Positions 56,875-64,000 of a stretch of 64,000 nucleotides of DNA are shown one piece after another. How positions within the stretch are numbered: position 1 is the stretch's first letter; every line of letters begins with the position of its first letter. The notes beneath the pieces were generated by a model. It worked only from the letters and a program-made list of their open reading frames with translations, was not told where the DNA came from and did not search any database. The translations under genes and the position numbers were made by a program. The DNA is from Spongorhabdus nitratireducens (GTDB taxonomy: Bacteria > Pseudomonadota > Gammaproteobacteria > Pseudomonadales > Endozoicomonadaceae): positions 232,143 through 296,142 of the forward strand of contig CANDOC010000008.1 in NCBI GenBank assembly GCA_947387575.1. Direction: 5' to 3'.

Positions 56875-57291
56875 ATGCCGCGTACATTACAGATCCCTTC
56901 GGCTGAATGCAAGTAAAAATAAATTTTAAGCTATTGAATTTCATATATTTTTATAAACTAAAACCTCGAACAACAATAAACATTTCAAACATACCTTTTT
57001 CAGCCTGTTCGAGTTCCCACTCCAACGTCTCGCGTCCCGCATAGATTAAGGCCTGAGACTACAGATAAAAACACGGCATCACCTTACAAGTTGATATACC
57101 GCAATACCTGTTCGACAAGGTCGACGTAGGATTGCGCTTAAAAGAAAACAGTTTGTACCAATATCGATCAACCGCCAAAAAGGCAAAATTCTACAAATCA
57201 ATTTCATTAACAGGCTTTTTTAAATTTTTTTCCAATTGGCGCAGCAATTTTAACTAAACAGGCACTTTATCCGATACGTTCGGGGGGATTT
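56875..57291. other. 417-bp region between tRNA-Pro and sstT
   Basis: It holds the promoter of tRNA-Pro (outward to the left) and of sstT (to the right), the latter in an A+T-rich stretch at about 57190-57260. No gene, riboswitch or repeat is recognised. A GC-mixed island at 57000-57130 is unexplained. Confidence 0.4.
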
Positions 57292-58539
57292 ATGAGCCAA
57301 AGCCAGCCTCTTCTTTCACGCCTTATGGGCGGTAATCTGATTCTAAAAATCGCTATCGGTATTGTCGCCGGTGGTCTTCTGGCGACTCTGGCGCCGGAAA
57401 CAGCAACCGATATGGGTATTCTGGGCAGCCTGTTTGTTGGCGCCCTGAAAGCAGTGGCTCCAACGCTGGTATTCGTGATCGTAATGGCATCCATTGCCAA
57501 CCAGAAGAAAGGCCAGCACACCAATATGCGTCCAATCGTTGCGCTGTACCTGATTGGTACTTTTGCAGCATCTCTGACTGCTGTCATTATGTCCTTTGCT
57601 TTCCCGGTCACCCTGACACTGGTCACCAACAGTGCCAGTGCCACACCACCAGGTGGTATCGCTGAAGTACTGAACACTCTGCTGTTCAAGATCGTCCAGA
57701 GCCCTGTAGAAGCACTGCTGACCGGTAACTTCATCGGTATTCTGGCCTGGGCTATTGGTCTGGGTATTACTTTCCGCCATGCGTCAGATAACACCAAGAA
57801 AGTACTGCAGGATCTGTCCGACGGTGTATCTGCGATTGTACGCTTTGTAATTCAGCTGGCTCCGATCGGTATCTTTGGTCTGGTATCCAAGACCATTGCC
57901 GAAACCGGTTTCTCTGCACTGATCGGTTACTCTCAGCTGCTGGGTGTACTGCTGGGCTCCATGCTGATTATTGCTCTGGTTGTTAACCCGATCATCACCT
58001 GGTTCAAGATTCGTCAGAACCCTTACCCGCTGGTACTGCGCTGCCTGCGTGAAAGTGGTATCACTGCCTTCTTTACCCGCAGCTCTGCCGCCAACATCCC
58101 GGTTAACATGCAGCTGTGCAAAAACCTGGATCTGCACGAAGATACCTACTCCGTATCCATCCCGCTGGGTGCCACAATCAACATGGGCGGCGCTGCGATC
58201 ACCATCACTGTAATGGCGCTGGCTGCTGCTCATACCCTGGGTATTCAGGTTGATTTCGCCACTGCGGTACTGTTGAGTGTTGTATCTGCTGTTTCTGCCT
58301 GTGGTGCCTCCGGTGTCGCCGGTGGTTCCCTGCTGCTGATCCCGCTGGCTTGCAGCCTGTTTGGTATCTCCAACGATGTTGCCATGCAGGTCGTTGCTGT
58401 TGGCTTTATCATCGGTGTAATTCAGGACTCTGCTGAAACCGGTCTAAACAGCTCTACTGATGTTGTCTTCACTGCTGCTGCCTGCATTGCAGCTGAACGT
58501 GAAGGTGAAGTGCTCGGAGCCAAGCCTCAACAGGCTTAA
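57292..58539 (+). CDS. sstT: sodium:serine/threonine symporter
   Basis: A 415-residue dicarboxylate/amino-acid:cation symporter-family transporter of the SstT type. Features: about eight membrane helices, [16 protein letters not shown] near the N-terminus, the Ser-rich re-entrant loop [11 protein letters not shown] (around residue 262), [16 protein letters not shown], and [16 protein letters not shown]. Full length. It imports serine and threonine with sodium. Codons and GC content match highly expressed genes. It is terminated by a strong hairpin. Confidence 0.94.
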   Translation: MSQSQPLLSRLMGGNLILKIAIGIVAGGLLATLAPETATDMGILGSLFVGALKAVAPTLVFVIVMASIANQKKGQHTNMRPIVALYLIGTFAASLTAVIMSFAFPVTLTLVTNSASATPPGGIAEVLNTLLFKIVQSPVEALLTGNFIGILAWAIGLGITFRHASDNTKKVLQDLSDGVSAIVRFVIQLAPIGIFGLVSKTIAETGFSALIGYSQLLGVLLGSMLIIALVVNPIITWFKIRQNPYPLVLRCLRESGITAFFTRSSAANIPVNMQLCKNLDLHEDTYSVSIPLGATINMGGAAITITVMALAAAHTLGIQVDFATAVLLSVVSAVSACGASGVAGGSLLLIPLACSLFGISNDVAMQVVAVGFIIGVIQDSAETGLNSSTDVVFTAAACIAAEREGEVLGAKPQQA

Positions 58540-58554
58540 CTCCAGCACCGATAA

Positions 58555-58590
58555 AAAAGCGCATGAGAGCAATACTCCATGCGCTTTTTT
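58555..58590 (+). terminator. sstT terminator
   Basis: AAGCGCATG pairs with CATGCGCTT around AGAGCAATACTC, flanked by A6 and T6. It lies 15 bases after the sstT stop. Confidence 0.88.
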
Positions 58591-58726
58591 ACTTTAAGCA
58601 CCGTAGCCCTTCTCCATCTCATTCACCATTCCCTATTCACCATTCCCCTTCCCCGCTTTATAGTCATACAAAGCTGTTCCATATTATTGATAACAATCGA
58701 CAGCACCGACTGCGTGGGAAAACACC

Positions 58727-59191
58727 ATGTCTTATCTGATCCGGCAAGGATGTCAGCTTGTTACTTTCTTTCTATCGTATTGGGTAGTAATGGTGGCAGT
58801 GGCCAATGAGGCCACAGAAGCATCATCAGACGTTGTCGAAAATACTGGTACGGATCTGGAACTGGGCAACTCATTACTGGCAATGGGTGCTTCGCTGTTG
58901 ATTGTAATTGCCCTGATCTTTGCCATGGCCTGGCTGGCCAAGCGCTTTAATCTTCATCAGCCAGGATCAGCCATCAAAGGCCCGATAAAAATATTGGCTA
59001 TGAAGCCTCTTACCAATCAAGTGCGGGTTTGTATTATTGAGGCCGGCAATGTTCAGCTACTGATTAGCCTGTCAGGCCAGAATGCCACAACACTGCATGT
59101 GTTTGATGAGCCAGTTATTGATAGTAACGCACCTGTTTCCGAAACAGCCGCTAACAATATATTGGCCAATACCCTCAGAAAAAAGACATAA
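58727..59191 (+). CDS. fliO: FliO-like flagellar export protein, isolated
   Basis: A 154-residue protein of the FliO/MopB family. N-terminal hydrophobic signal/anchor (LVTFFLSYWVVMVAVA), then GNSLLAMGASLLIVIALIFAMAWLAKRF (main membrane helix) and the conserved soluble part IKILAMKPLTNQVRVCIIEAG and LISLSGQNATTLHVFDEP. FliO helps assemble FliP of the flagellar export gate and is normally encoded in fliLMNOPQR. No flagellar gene flanks it here. The gene ends at a bidirectional terminator. Confidence 0.75.
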   Translation: MSYLIRQGCQLVTFFLSYWVVMVAVANEATEASSDVVENTGTDLELGNSLLAMGASLLIVIALIFAMAWLAKRFNLHQPGSAIKGPIKILAMKPLTNQVRVCIIEAGNVQLLISLSGQNATTLHVFDEPVIDSNAPVSETAANNILANTLRKKT

Positions 59192-59222
59192 AAAAACGGA
59201 CTCTTTTGAGTCCGTTTTTTTT
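59190..59222. terminator. bidirectional terminator fliO/satP
   Basis: AAAAAACGGACTC and GAGTCCGTTTTTT form a perfect stem around TTTT, with A and T tracts on the two sides. It serves the convergent fliO and satP. Confidence 0.92.
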
Positions 59223-59237
59223 CAGGCTACCGAAAAA

Positions 59238-59843
59238 TCAGGCAGCAACTGTATTGTTCAGAGCATGTGAACGTGCAGGCTTGGGCTCACCCAGCGGCAG
59301 TACAGTACGACCATACTTTTCGTTCAGTACCAGAGCAATGGCTTCATAGATGGCACTGGCACCACAGATAATGCCTACGTAACCCGCCATAATGCCGACG
59401 GCATGGTTACCGGTGAAGTCCTTGTAAGCCAACATAAAGAACAGGGTTGTCAGGGAACCGAATACAAACTGGGCTGCACGAGTACCATTCAGGGTGCCAA
59501 AGAACAGGCACAGAGTAAAAATGCCCCACAGCAGCAGGTACCAACCAACAAACTCAGCCGGTGTTGCAGCTGTCACGCCGGTTTTTGGCAATACCCAGAT
59601 CAGTACCAGGGACCACCAGAACAGGCCATAGGAAGTAAACGCCAGCGTGCCGAACGTATTGCCGCGACGGAACTCCATCATACCAACCAGCACCTGCGCC
59701 ATACCGCCATAGCACAGACCCATGGCCAGAATCACAGCGCTGATTTCAAACAGACCAGCATTATGCAGGTTCAGCAGAATAGTGGTCATACCAAAACCAC
59801 ACAGGCCCAGCGGTGCCGGGTTGGCATATTTGTTTTGCATCAT
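59238..59843 (-). CDS. satP: acetate/succinate uptake transporter, SatP/YaaH family
   Basis: A 201-residue six-helix membrane protein of the GPR1/FUN34/YaaH family. The signature NPAPLGLCGFGMTTILLN starts at residue 8, and YGLFWWSL and FFGTLNGTRAAQFVFGSL follow as in SatP. It imports acetate or succinate with protons. Two adjacent ATG codons precede QNKYANPAP. It is not beside acs or ackA in this window. Confidence 0.9.
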   Translation of the reverse strand: MMQNKYANPAPLGLCGFGMTTILLNLHNAGLFEISAVILAMGLCYGGMAQVLVGMMEFRRGNTFGTLAFTSYGLFWWSLVLIWVLPKTGVTAATPAEFVGWYLLLWGIFTLCLFFGTLNGTRAAQFVFGSLTTLFFMLAYKDFTGNHAVGIMAGYVGIICGASAIYEAIALVLNEKYGRTVLPLGEPKPARSHALNNTVAA

Positions 59844-59986
59844 TTATCCGTACAGCTTTTTCAGAATAAAAAGAGCACAACCCTCCCACACCAAAACCAA
59901 TGGTTTTCGTGGAAAGCAGTCATCTTGCTCAGAGTAAAAAATCAGAAGGCGGGAAATTTTAGGGAGAGAAGCGAAGACAAACAACG

Positions 59987-60021
59987 GCTGCTACGGCTAT
60001 TGGCAAAACAACCGTAGCAGC
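59987..60021 (-). terminator. hairpin downstream of the TolC-type gene
   Basis: GCTGCTACGG and CCGTAGCAGC form a perfect 10-bp stem with a 15-base loop, 56 bases after the tolC stop. Only a mixed T-rich run (GTTGTTTGTC) follows. Confidence 0.5.
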
Positions 60022-60077
60022 ACCTAGTTGAGTACGAAAAAGTTACATACTACGAACCAAGCTTATTTCTGTTCTGA

Positions 60078-61403
60078 TCAACCACTGCAACCCACAGGCA
60101 TATCAGCTTGCATTGAAGACAGCAGAGATCCGGTGCTGTGCATCAGACGATACTGACTGAAGATCAGGTTATTCTGACCATCCACATAAGCGTTAATGGC
60201 ATTGTAGTACTCACGCTGGCTATCCAGCAGGTCCAGCAAAGTCCGGGTGCCAAGCTGGAACTGGCGCTCATACAAGTCGCGTGACTTCTTCGCATGTTTT
60301 ACGTGACCTGCCAACGGCTCCAGACGGTCTGCACCGTAGCGAGCAGCAACCCATGCCAGACGTACTTCTTCTTCCACCTGGCGCTGAGCCCGGTTCTTGA
60401 TTTCCAGAGCCTCGTTCATCAGGTTGCTGGTCTGACTGCGACGAGCCTTGTCGGCACCACCGTTAAACAGGTTGTAGTTCATCCGAACCATCGCAGTGTG
60501 ATCATAGGTCGTGGTGCTACCGCCGTTCTGATCCTTACCCCAGGTCGCACCCAGCTCCAGATTGAACTCAGGCAGATAGTTGCTTTTGCTGGCCTCATAG
60601 CTTGCTTCTGCAGCAGATACATCGGCAGCAGCAACTTTCAATACTGGATGATGGTTAACTGCCAGCCCCAGCGCATCTTCCAGAGAAGCAGGCATACCTT
60701 CCGGAGCAACCGGTGTTTCTACACTCCCCGGCACTCTGCCGACAACACGATGATAGGCTGCCTGAGCATCACGCAAAGCGGCTTCAGCACTGATGGTATT
60801 AGCTTCAGCTAAAACCAGTCGTCCTTCAGCCTGGGCAATATCAGCATCAGAGCTCATACCGGATTCACCTTTCTTGCGAATCAGCTCAACAACTTCCTGA
60901 TGTTGCATCTGGTTTGCTTTCGCAGTCTGTACCAGCGCCTGATTTCTCAGTACGTTGACGTATGCTTCGGTAACATTAAGTGCTGTGCGCTCTGCCGCAG
61001 TACATAGATCCATATCAGCTGACAGCTTACGTGCTTCCTGCCGCTCAACTTCACTCTTGGTAGCAAAACCGTCAAACAACATTTGTGTCGCCGTCAGGGA
61101 TGCTTCACGACGGGTTTTATCTGCATATTTACGACCATCATTATTTGGTGCATTCGAAACCGTCGTGCTGTTGCGGCTTTGTTCGTAGCCAATGCCAGCA
61201 CTCATATCCACCCGGGGCAGATAACCTGATCGAGCCTGAGTGATCTCATCAGCTCTTGCTCTGGCCTCACTCACCCGCAACAGAATGTCCGGGTTGGTTG
61301 CCAGTGCTTCGTTAACTGACTCCAGCAAAGTACTGGCCTGTAATTGTGTCGATGTGGCAACAGCGATGGCTACTGCCATCAGTTTTGCTGCATGCTGCTT
61401 CAT
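60078..61403 (-). CDS. TolC-family outer-membrane channel for type I secretion
   Basis: A 441-residue OEP-family protein. Signal peptide ending STQLQA; two OEP repeats with the EALATNPDILLRVSEARARADEI and HHPVLKVAAADVSAAEASY patterns and alternating helix/strand parts. The conserved C-terminal YERQFQLGTRTLLDLLDSQREYYNA block matches the LapE/AggA branch. It lies about 100 bases downstream of the RTX adhesin on the same strand. The channel is therefore likely the outer-membrane part of the type I exporter for that adhesin. The ABC transporter and membrane-fusion genes are not in the window. Confidence 0.92.
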   Translation of the reverse strand: MKQHAAKLMAVAIAVATSTQLQASTLLESVNEALATNPDILLRVSEARARADEITQARSGYLPRVDMSAGIGYEQSRNSTTVSNAPNNDGRKYADKTRREASLTATQMLFDGFATKSEVERQEARKLSADMDLCTAAERTALNVTEAYVNVLRNQALVQTAKANQMQHQEVVELIRKKGESGMSSDADIAQAEGRLVLAEANTISAEAALRDAQAAYHRVVGRVPGSVETPVAPEGMPASLEDALGLAVNHHPVLKVAAADVSAAEASYEASKSNYLPEFNLELGATWGKDQNGGSTTTYDHTAMVRMNYNLFNGGADKARRSQTSNLMNEALEIKNRAQRQVEEEVRLAWVAARYGADRLEPLAGHVKHAKKSRDLYERQFQLGTRTLLDLLDSQREYYNAINAYVDGQNNLIFSQYRLMHSTGSLLSSMQADMPVGCSG

Positions 61404-61504
61404 TATTTACTCCCCGGGTCTAATTATAATGCTGGCGGGCCCCTTGCTTTTCGGGGCCTTCTTTTCCTGTTGAGATAACTCTTGTCAGATACCGTTCATC
61501 TGGA

Positions 61505-64000
61505 TCACACCAGAATCTGCCCGTTACTAACCAGCTCCAGCAAAACATCATTCTGGTTATTCCAGTCCCCGGTGTCGTGCCCTTTAAGAACAATATCAAG
61601 CTCTTCTTTATCAGAGCCTTGAGTCTGGTCCTCAAAGTGCAATACAGTATCACCATTTTTGAATTCTACAGACAGTCCTGCAGCTTCCAGAGCATCAACT
61701 ATCTCTTGATGCGAGAGATTACCAGAGACACTAACAAGGTCACTTAAATCCAGCTTGTCAGCTTCTGCTGCATTTTGTGAATGCCGGGTGAAGTCGGTAA
61801 TAGTATCTGTTTGCACAGTCCCATCACTGACCAAATCATCCAGATCAAACACAAAAGTATCAGCGCCATCACCGCCGATAAGTTGATCGTTTCCACCTTT
61901 GCCCTCAAGTGTACCGGCATTTGGATCACCGACGAGAATGTTATCATCCCCGTCACCGGTGACAGTATGAGGTTCAGGTGCTTCGGTGAACTCAATTTTC
62001 TTGATCAGATAGTCATTATTCTGGTCATCCGGGCCACCCGGAGCCTTAAAGACAATACGATCGAAGGTTTCTCCATTAGCCAGCTTCAGGGTGATAATCG
62101 GGTCGACATCGTCTTCCCCTTGGTCCCCGTTATTATTCTTGTCAGAAGAGGTTTCTTTAACGAGCTGGTTTCCACGCCAAAGCTCAATAATGGCGCTTTC
62201 CCCGTTGCCATGCCAGAGGAAGTGCACTTCGGCTTCCTGAACCTGATTATCAAAATTAACAATCAGTTCTTCCGATATACCATGATGGTATCCGGTTTCA
62301 ACAGTGTGCCCTCCGGGTCCACTTCCACCTTCATAACCACCACCTTTCGCGCCAAAGCCATCCGGGTGTTTGTAGTCATACTGAGCATTAGTCTTCTCAA
62401 CATGAGCTGCACTTTCTGCACTCAAAACCCACTGACCATTCTGATTCTGTACAGTGGTTTTGGCTGTAAGCTGAAACCCTTTATCTGTATCTTTGAAGTT
62501 GTTAACGTCAATGACACCGGATTTTGTGCTTTCTTTGTAGGTAAATGTCAGAGGATCACTTGCCAAAGACACATTGCCCGCCGGATCTATAATCCTTACC
62601 TGAACAGTGTTTACACCATTCTGACCATTTCCTTGTTGAACAGGGTCGTAATCTTTAGACCATGTTGCACCACCATCCAGGCTGAACTCAACGACAGAGT
62701 TACTCTCGGCAATAACTTTCAAACCAGCATTGGAGGTCACAAAGTCATTTGGATTACCTGTATCCTCAACCAGCACGACCTGAGGCTTATACTGAGTAGT
62801 ATCGTCTATACCTTCAACCAGAATCCTGAGCTCTGCAGTATCAGTGCCACCCTTGCCATCACTAACGGTATAAGTGAACCGGTCAAATGCGATATCACCA
62901 TTTTGTAACTCATCGGCCGCATCCTGATCAGCCACATAGGTGTAACTGCCATCAGCGTTCAGGGTCAAGGTGCCGTACGTGCCAACCAGTTTGGTGCCAA
63001 CAGTTCCACTGGTACCTGACTTTGTGCCTACCTCGATAACAGTCAGGGTGTCACCATCCGGATCACGGTCACTGTCAGGCGTACCATTTTTTATCACACC
63101 ATTTTCTGCCGAAACATTCAGGGTTCCATCTTCATTGACTGCATTGGCATCAATATTTGCATCCGGTTTGTCATTGGTACCGGTTACAGTGATAACAATC
63201 TCCGCAGTGTCAGTCTTGCCCTGTCCATCACTTACGGTGTAGGTAAACTTTTCCTGTGCAGTTGCACCTTCAGGCAGAGCATCCGCTGCATCCTGATCAG
63301 CAACATAGGTGTAACTACCATCACTCTGGATGGTCAATGTGCCATAAGTGCCGACCAGCTGGGTTCCCACAGTTCCGGATTTACCTGTCGTACTTTCTCC
63401 TCCGGTTCTAATTCCGGTTACAGTGAGCGTATCTCCATCAATATCACTGTCTGCCTGCGTTCCCCCTTTGATAACACCTTGAGCTTCGTTAACAGTTAAA
63501 GTCTCATCTTCATCAACTGCTCCAGTATCGTTAGTTGCAACAGGTGCATCATTTACAGGAGTGACATCAACTCTAAGGGTGTAGCTGCTGTCACTGAAAC
63601 TGTTACCATCACTGACTTTAAACTGGAGCGTGGCATAGTTATTGCCATTTTCGTCATCATCCGGAACAAACCGCAGTTTGCCACCACTAATCTCCGTCGC
63701 TGTGATTTCCTGATCCTGAGTCACACTGACCCACTGTCCGCTACTGTTCTGATATTCCAGCGTGCCATCTGTCGGCAAGCTGGTAATTTTAACTGCAGCC
63801 AGAGCACTGCCTTCTTCGTCGCTATAGTTACCGAAATCATCTAACCCCAACTCTTTCGGAGTATCTTCTGCGGTAATAACGATGTCATCAGTGGACTCTG
63901 GTCTATCGTTAACAGTGGTGACATTCGGGTCATCACTGTCTTGTCCGGTCAGATTGCCGGCACCGTCATCGGTAACGGTCAGGTTCACCGGTGGCAGATC
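61505..64000 (-). CDS. large VCBS/RTX adhesin, C-terminal part
   Basis: The C-terminal ~831 residues of a much larger protein; the frame is open through the right edge (the first residues visible are DLPPVNLTV). Order: a cadherin-like repeat, then two VCBS repeats (each with GTYGTLT, GSYTYVADQDAAD and FTYTVSDG). A Big-like region follows (PQVVLVEDTGN), then a lectin-like or carbohydrate-binding domain (EELIVNFDNQVQEAEVHFLW), and RTX repeats (GDGDDNILVGDP, GKGGNDQLIGGDGADTF). It ends with a type I secretion C-terminal domain (LDLSDLV, LELVSNGQILV). Such proteins are surface or biofilm adhesins. It is followed by its TolC-type exporter. Confidence 0.92.
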   Translation of the reverse strand, partial: DLPPVNLTVTDDGAGNLTGQDSDDPNVTTVNDRPESTDDIVITAEDTPKELGLDDFGNYSDEEGSALAAVKITSLPTDGTLEYQNSSGQWVSVTQDQEITATEISGGKLRFVPDDDENGNNYATLQFKVSDGNSFSDSSYTLRVDVTPVNDAPVATNDTGAVDEDETLTVNEAQGVIKGGTQADSDIDGDTLTVTGIRTGGESTTGKSGTVGTQLVGTYGTLTIQSDGSYTYVADQDAADALPEGATAQEKFTYTVSDGQGKTDTAEIVITVTGTNDKPDANIDANAVNEDGTLNVSAENGVIKNGTPDSDRDPDGDTLTVIEVGTKSGTSGTVGTKLVGTYGTLTLNADGSYTYVADQDAADELQNGDIAFDRFTYTVSDGKGGTDTAELRILVEGIDDTTQYKPQVVLVEDTGNPNDFVTSNAGLKVIAESNSVVEFSLDGGATWSKDYDPVQQGNGQNGVNTVQVRIIDPAGNVSLASDPLTFTYKESTKSGVIDVNNFKDTDKGFQLTAKTTVQNQNGQWVLSAESAAHVEKTNAQYDYKHPDGFGAKGGGYEGGSGPGGHTVETGYHHGISEELIVNFDNQVQEAEVHFLWHGNGESAIIELWRGNQLVKETSSDKNNNGDQGEDDVDPIITLKLANGETFDRIVFKAPGGPDDQNNDYLIKKIEFTEAPEPHTVTGDGDDNILVGDPNAGTLEGKGGNDQLIGGDGADTFVFDLDDLVSDGTVQTDTITDFTRHSQNAAEADKLDLSDLVSVSGNLSHQEIVDALEAAGLSVEFKNGDTVLHFEDQTQGSDKEELDIVLKGHDTGDWNNQNDVLLELVSNGQILV
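62921..63440 (-). repeat. two DNA-level VCBS direct repeats
   Basis: Segments beginning near 62921 and 63281 are direct repeats, offset by about 360 bp, and share long identical stretches (for example GCATCCTGATCAGC and CATAGGTGTAACT). They encode the two VCBS modules of the adhesin and could recombine to change repeat number. Confidence 0.8.

Noticed and set aside
61781..62908. Antisense frame inside the adhesin gene
   Set aside because: It arises from the repetitive codon pattern of the adhesin and has no domain.
62921..63440. CRISPR-like spaced repeats
   Set aside because: The repeats are two long, in-frame VCBS modules of a coding gene, not short repeats with unique spacers.

Overview
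The window reads as the chromosome of a marine-type gammaproteobacterium, most likely an Oceanospirillales or Endozoicomonas-like heterotroph. This is inferred from gene content: a complete gspC-N type II secretion operon, a GlyGly-CTERM nuclease with its rhombosortase, dbpA and deaD, a DUF2956 protein, fadD and fadH, a Mig-14/DnpA locus, and large secreted proteins of no recognised family. No phage, plasmid backbone, CRISPR array or rRNA is visible. One tRNA gene (tRNA-Pro, TGG) is present. Layout. 1-5.6 kb: the start of a sensor kinase that runs off the left edge, an HSD10-like dehydrogenase, a 258-bp palindromic MITE-like element, two small conserved proteins, dbpA and a PlsC-like acyltransferase. 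5.6-8.2 kb: an 841-residue secreted orphan. 8.4-12.4 kb: divergent deaD and fadD. 12.6-19.1 kb: an S1/P1 nuclease, a hexapeptide acyltransferase, a histidine phosphatase, a lone trpB and a ycsG-ycsI-like pair. 19.2-28.5 kb: secreted proteins, namely a subtilase with a small I9-like partner, a CpdB-like lipoprotein, a rhombosortase and an ExeM-type nuclease. 28.8-40.2 kb: twelve tightly coupled T2SS genes, gspC to gspN. 40.2-44.7 kb: an envelope-remodelling set (PagL-like, glycosyltransferase, Mig-14, DnpA-like). 44.7-52.2 kb: an AraC regulator, a second MITE-like element, a family II pyrophosphatase with an extra hydrophobic N-terminus, fadH, a YgjV-like protein, three DsrE proteins and a convergent persulfide dioxygenase. 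52.4-60 kb: a Cys-rich secreted orphan, an autotransporter, a DUF190 protein, tRNA-Pro, sstT, an isolated fliO and satP. 60-64 kb: a TolC-type channel and the C-terminal part of a VCBS/RTX adhesin that runs off the right edge. How the genes fit together. ExeM nuclease, S1/P1 nuclease, CpdB-like phosphoesterase and subtilase form an exported degradative set. ExeM carries the C-terminal tag that the divergent rhombosortase is expected to cut, and the T2SS lies directly downstream of exeM. PagL, the glycosyltransferase, Mig-14 and DnpA suggest coordinated LPS modification and antimicrobial-peptide tolerance. FadD, FadH and the HSD10-like enzyme belong to fatty-acid oxidation. The DsrE trio plus persulfide dioxygenase suggests handling of protein-bound or low-molecular-weight persulfide. 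The most promising leads for undescribed biology are the subtilase with its stand-alone I9-like partner, the three-DsrE/persulfide-dioxygenase cluster, the envelope locus, and the two palindromic elements that share a terminal core.
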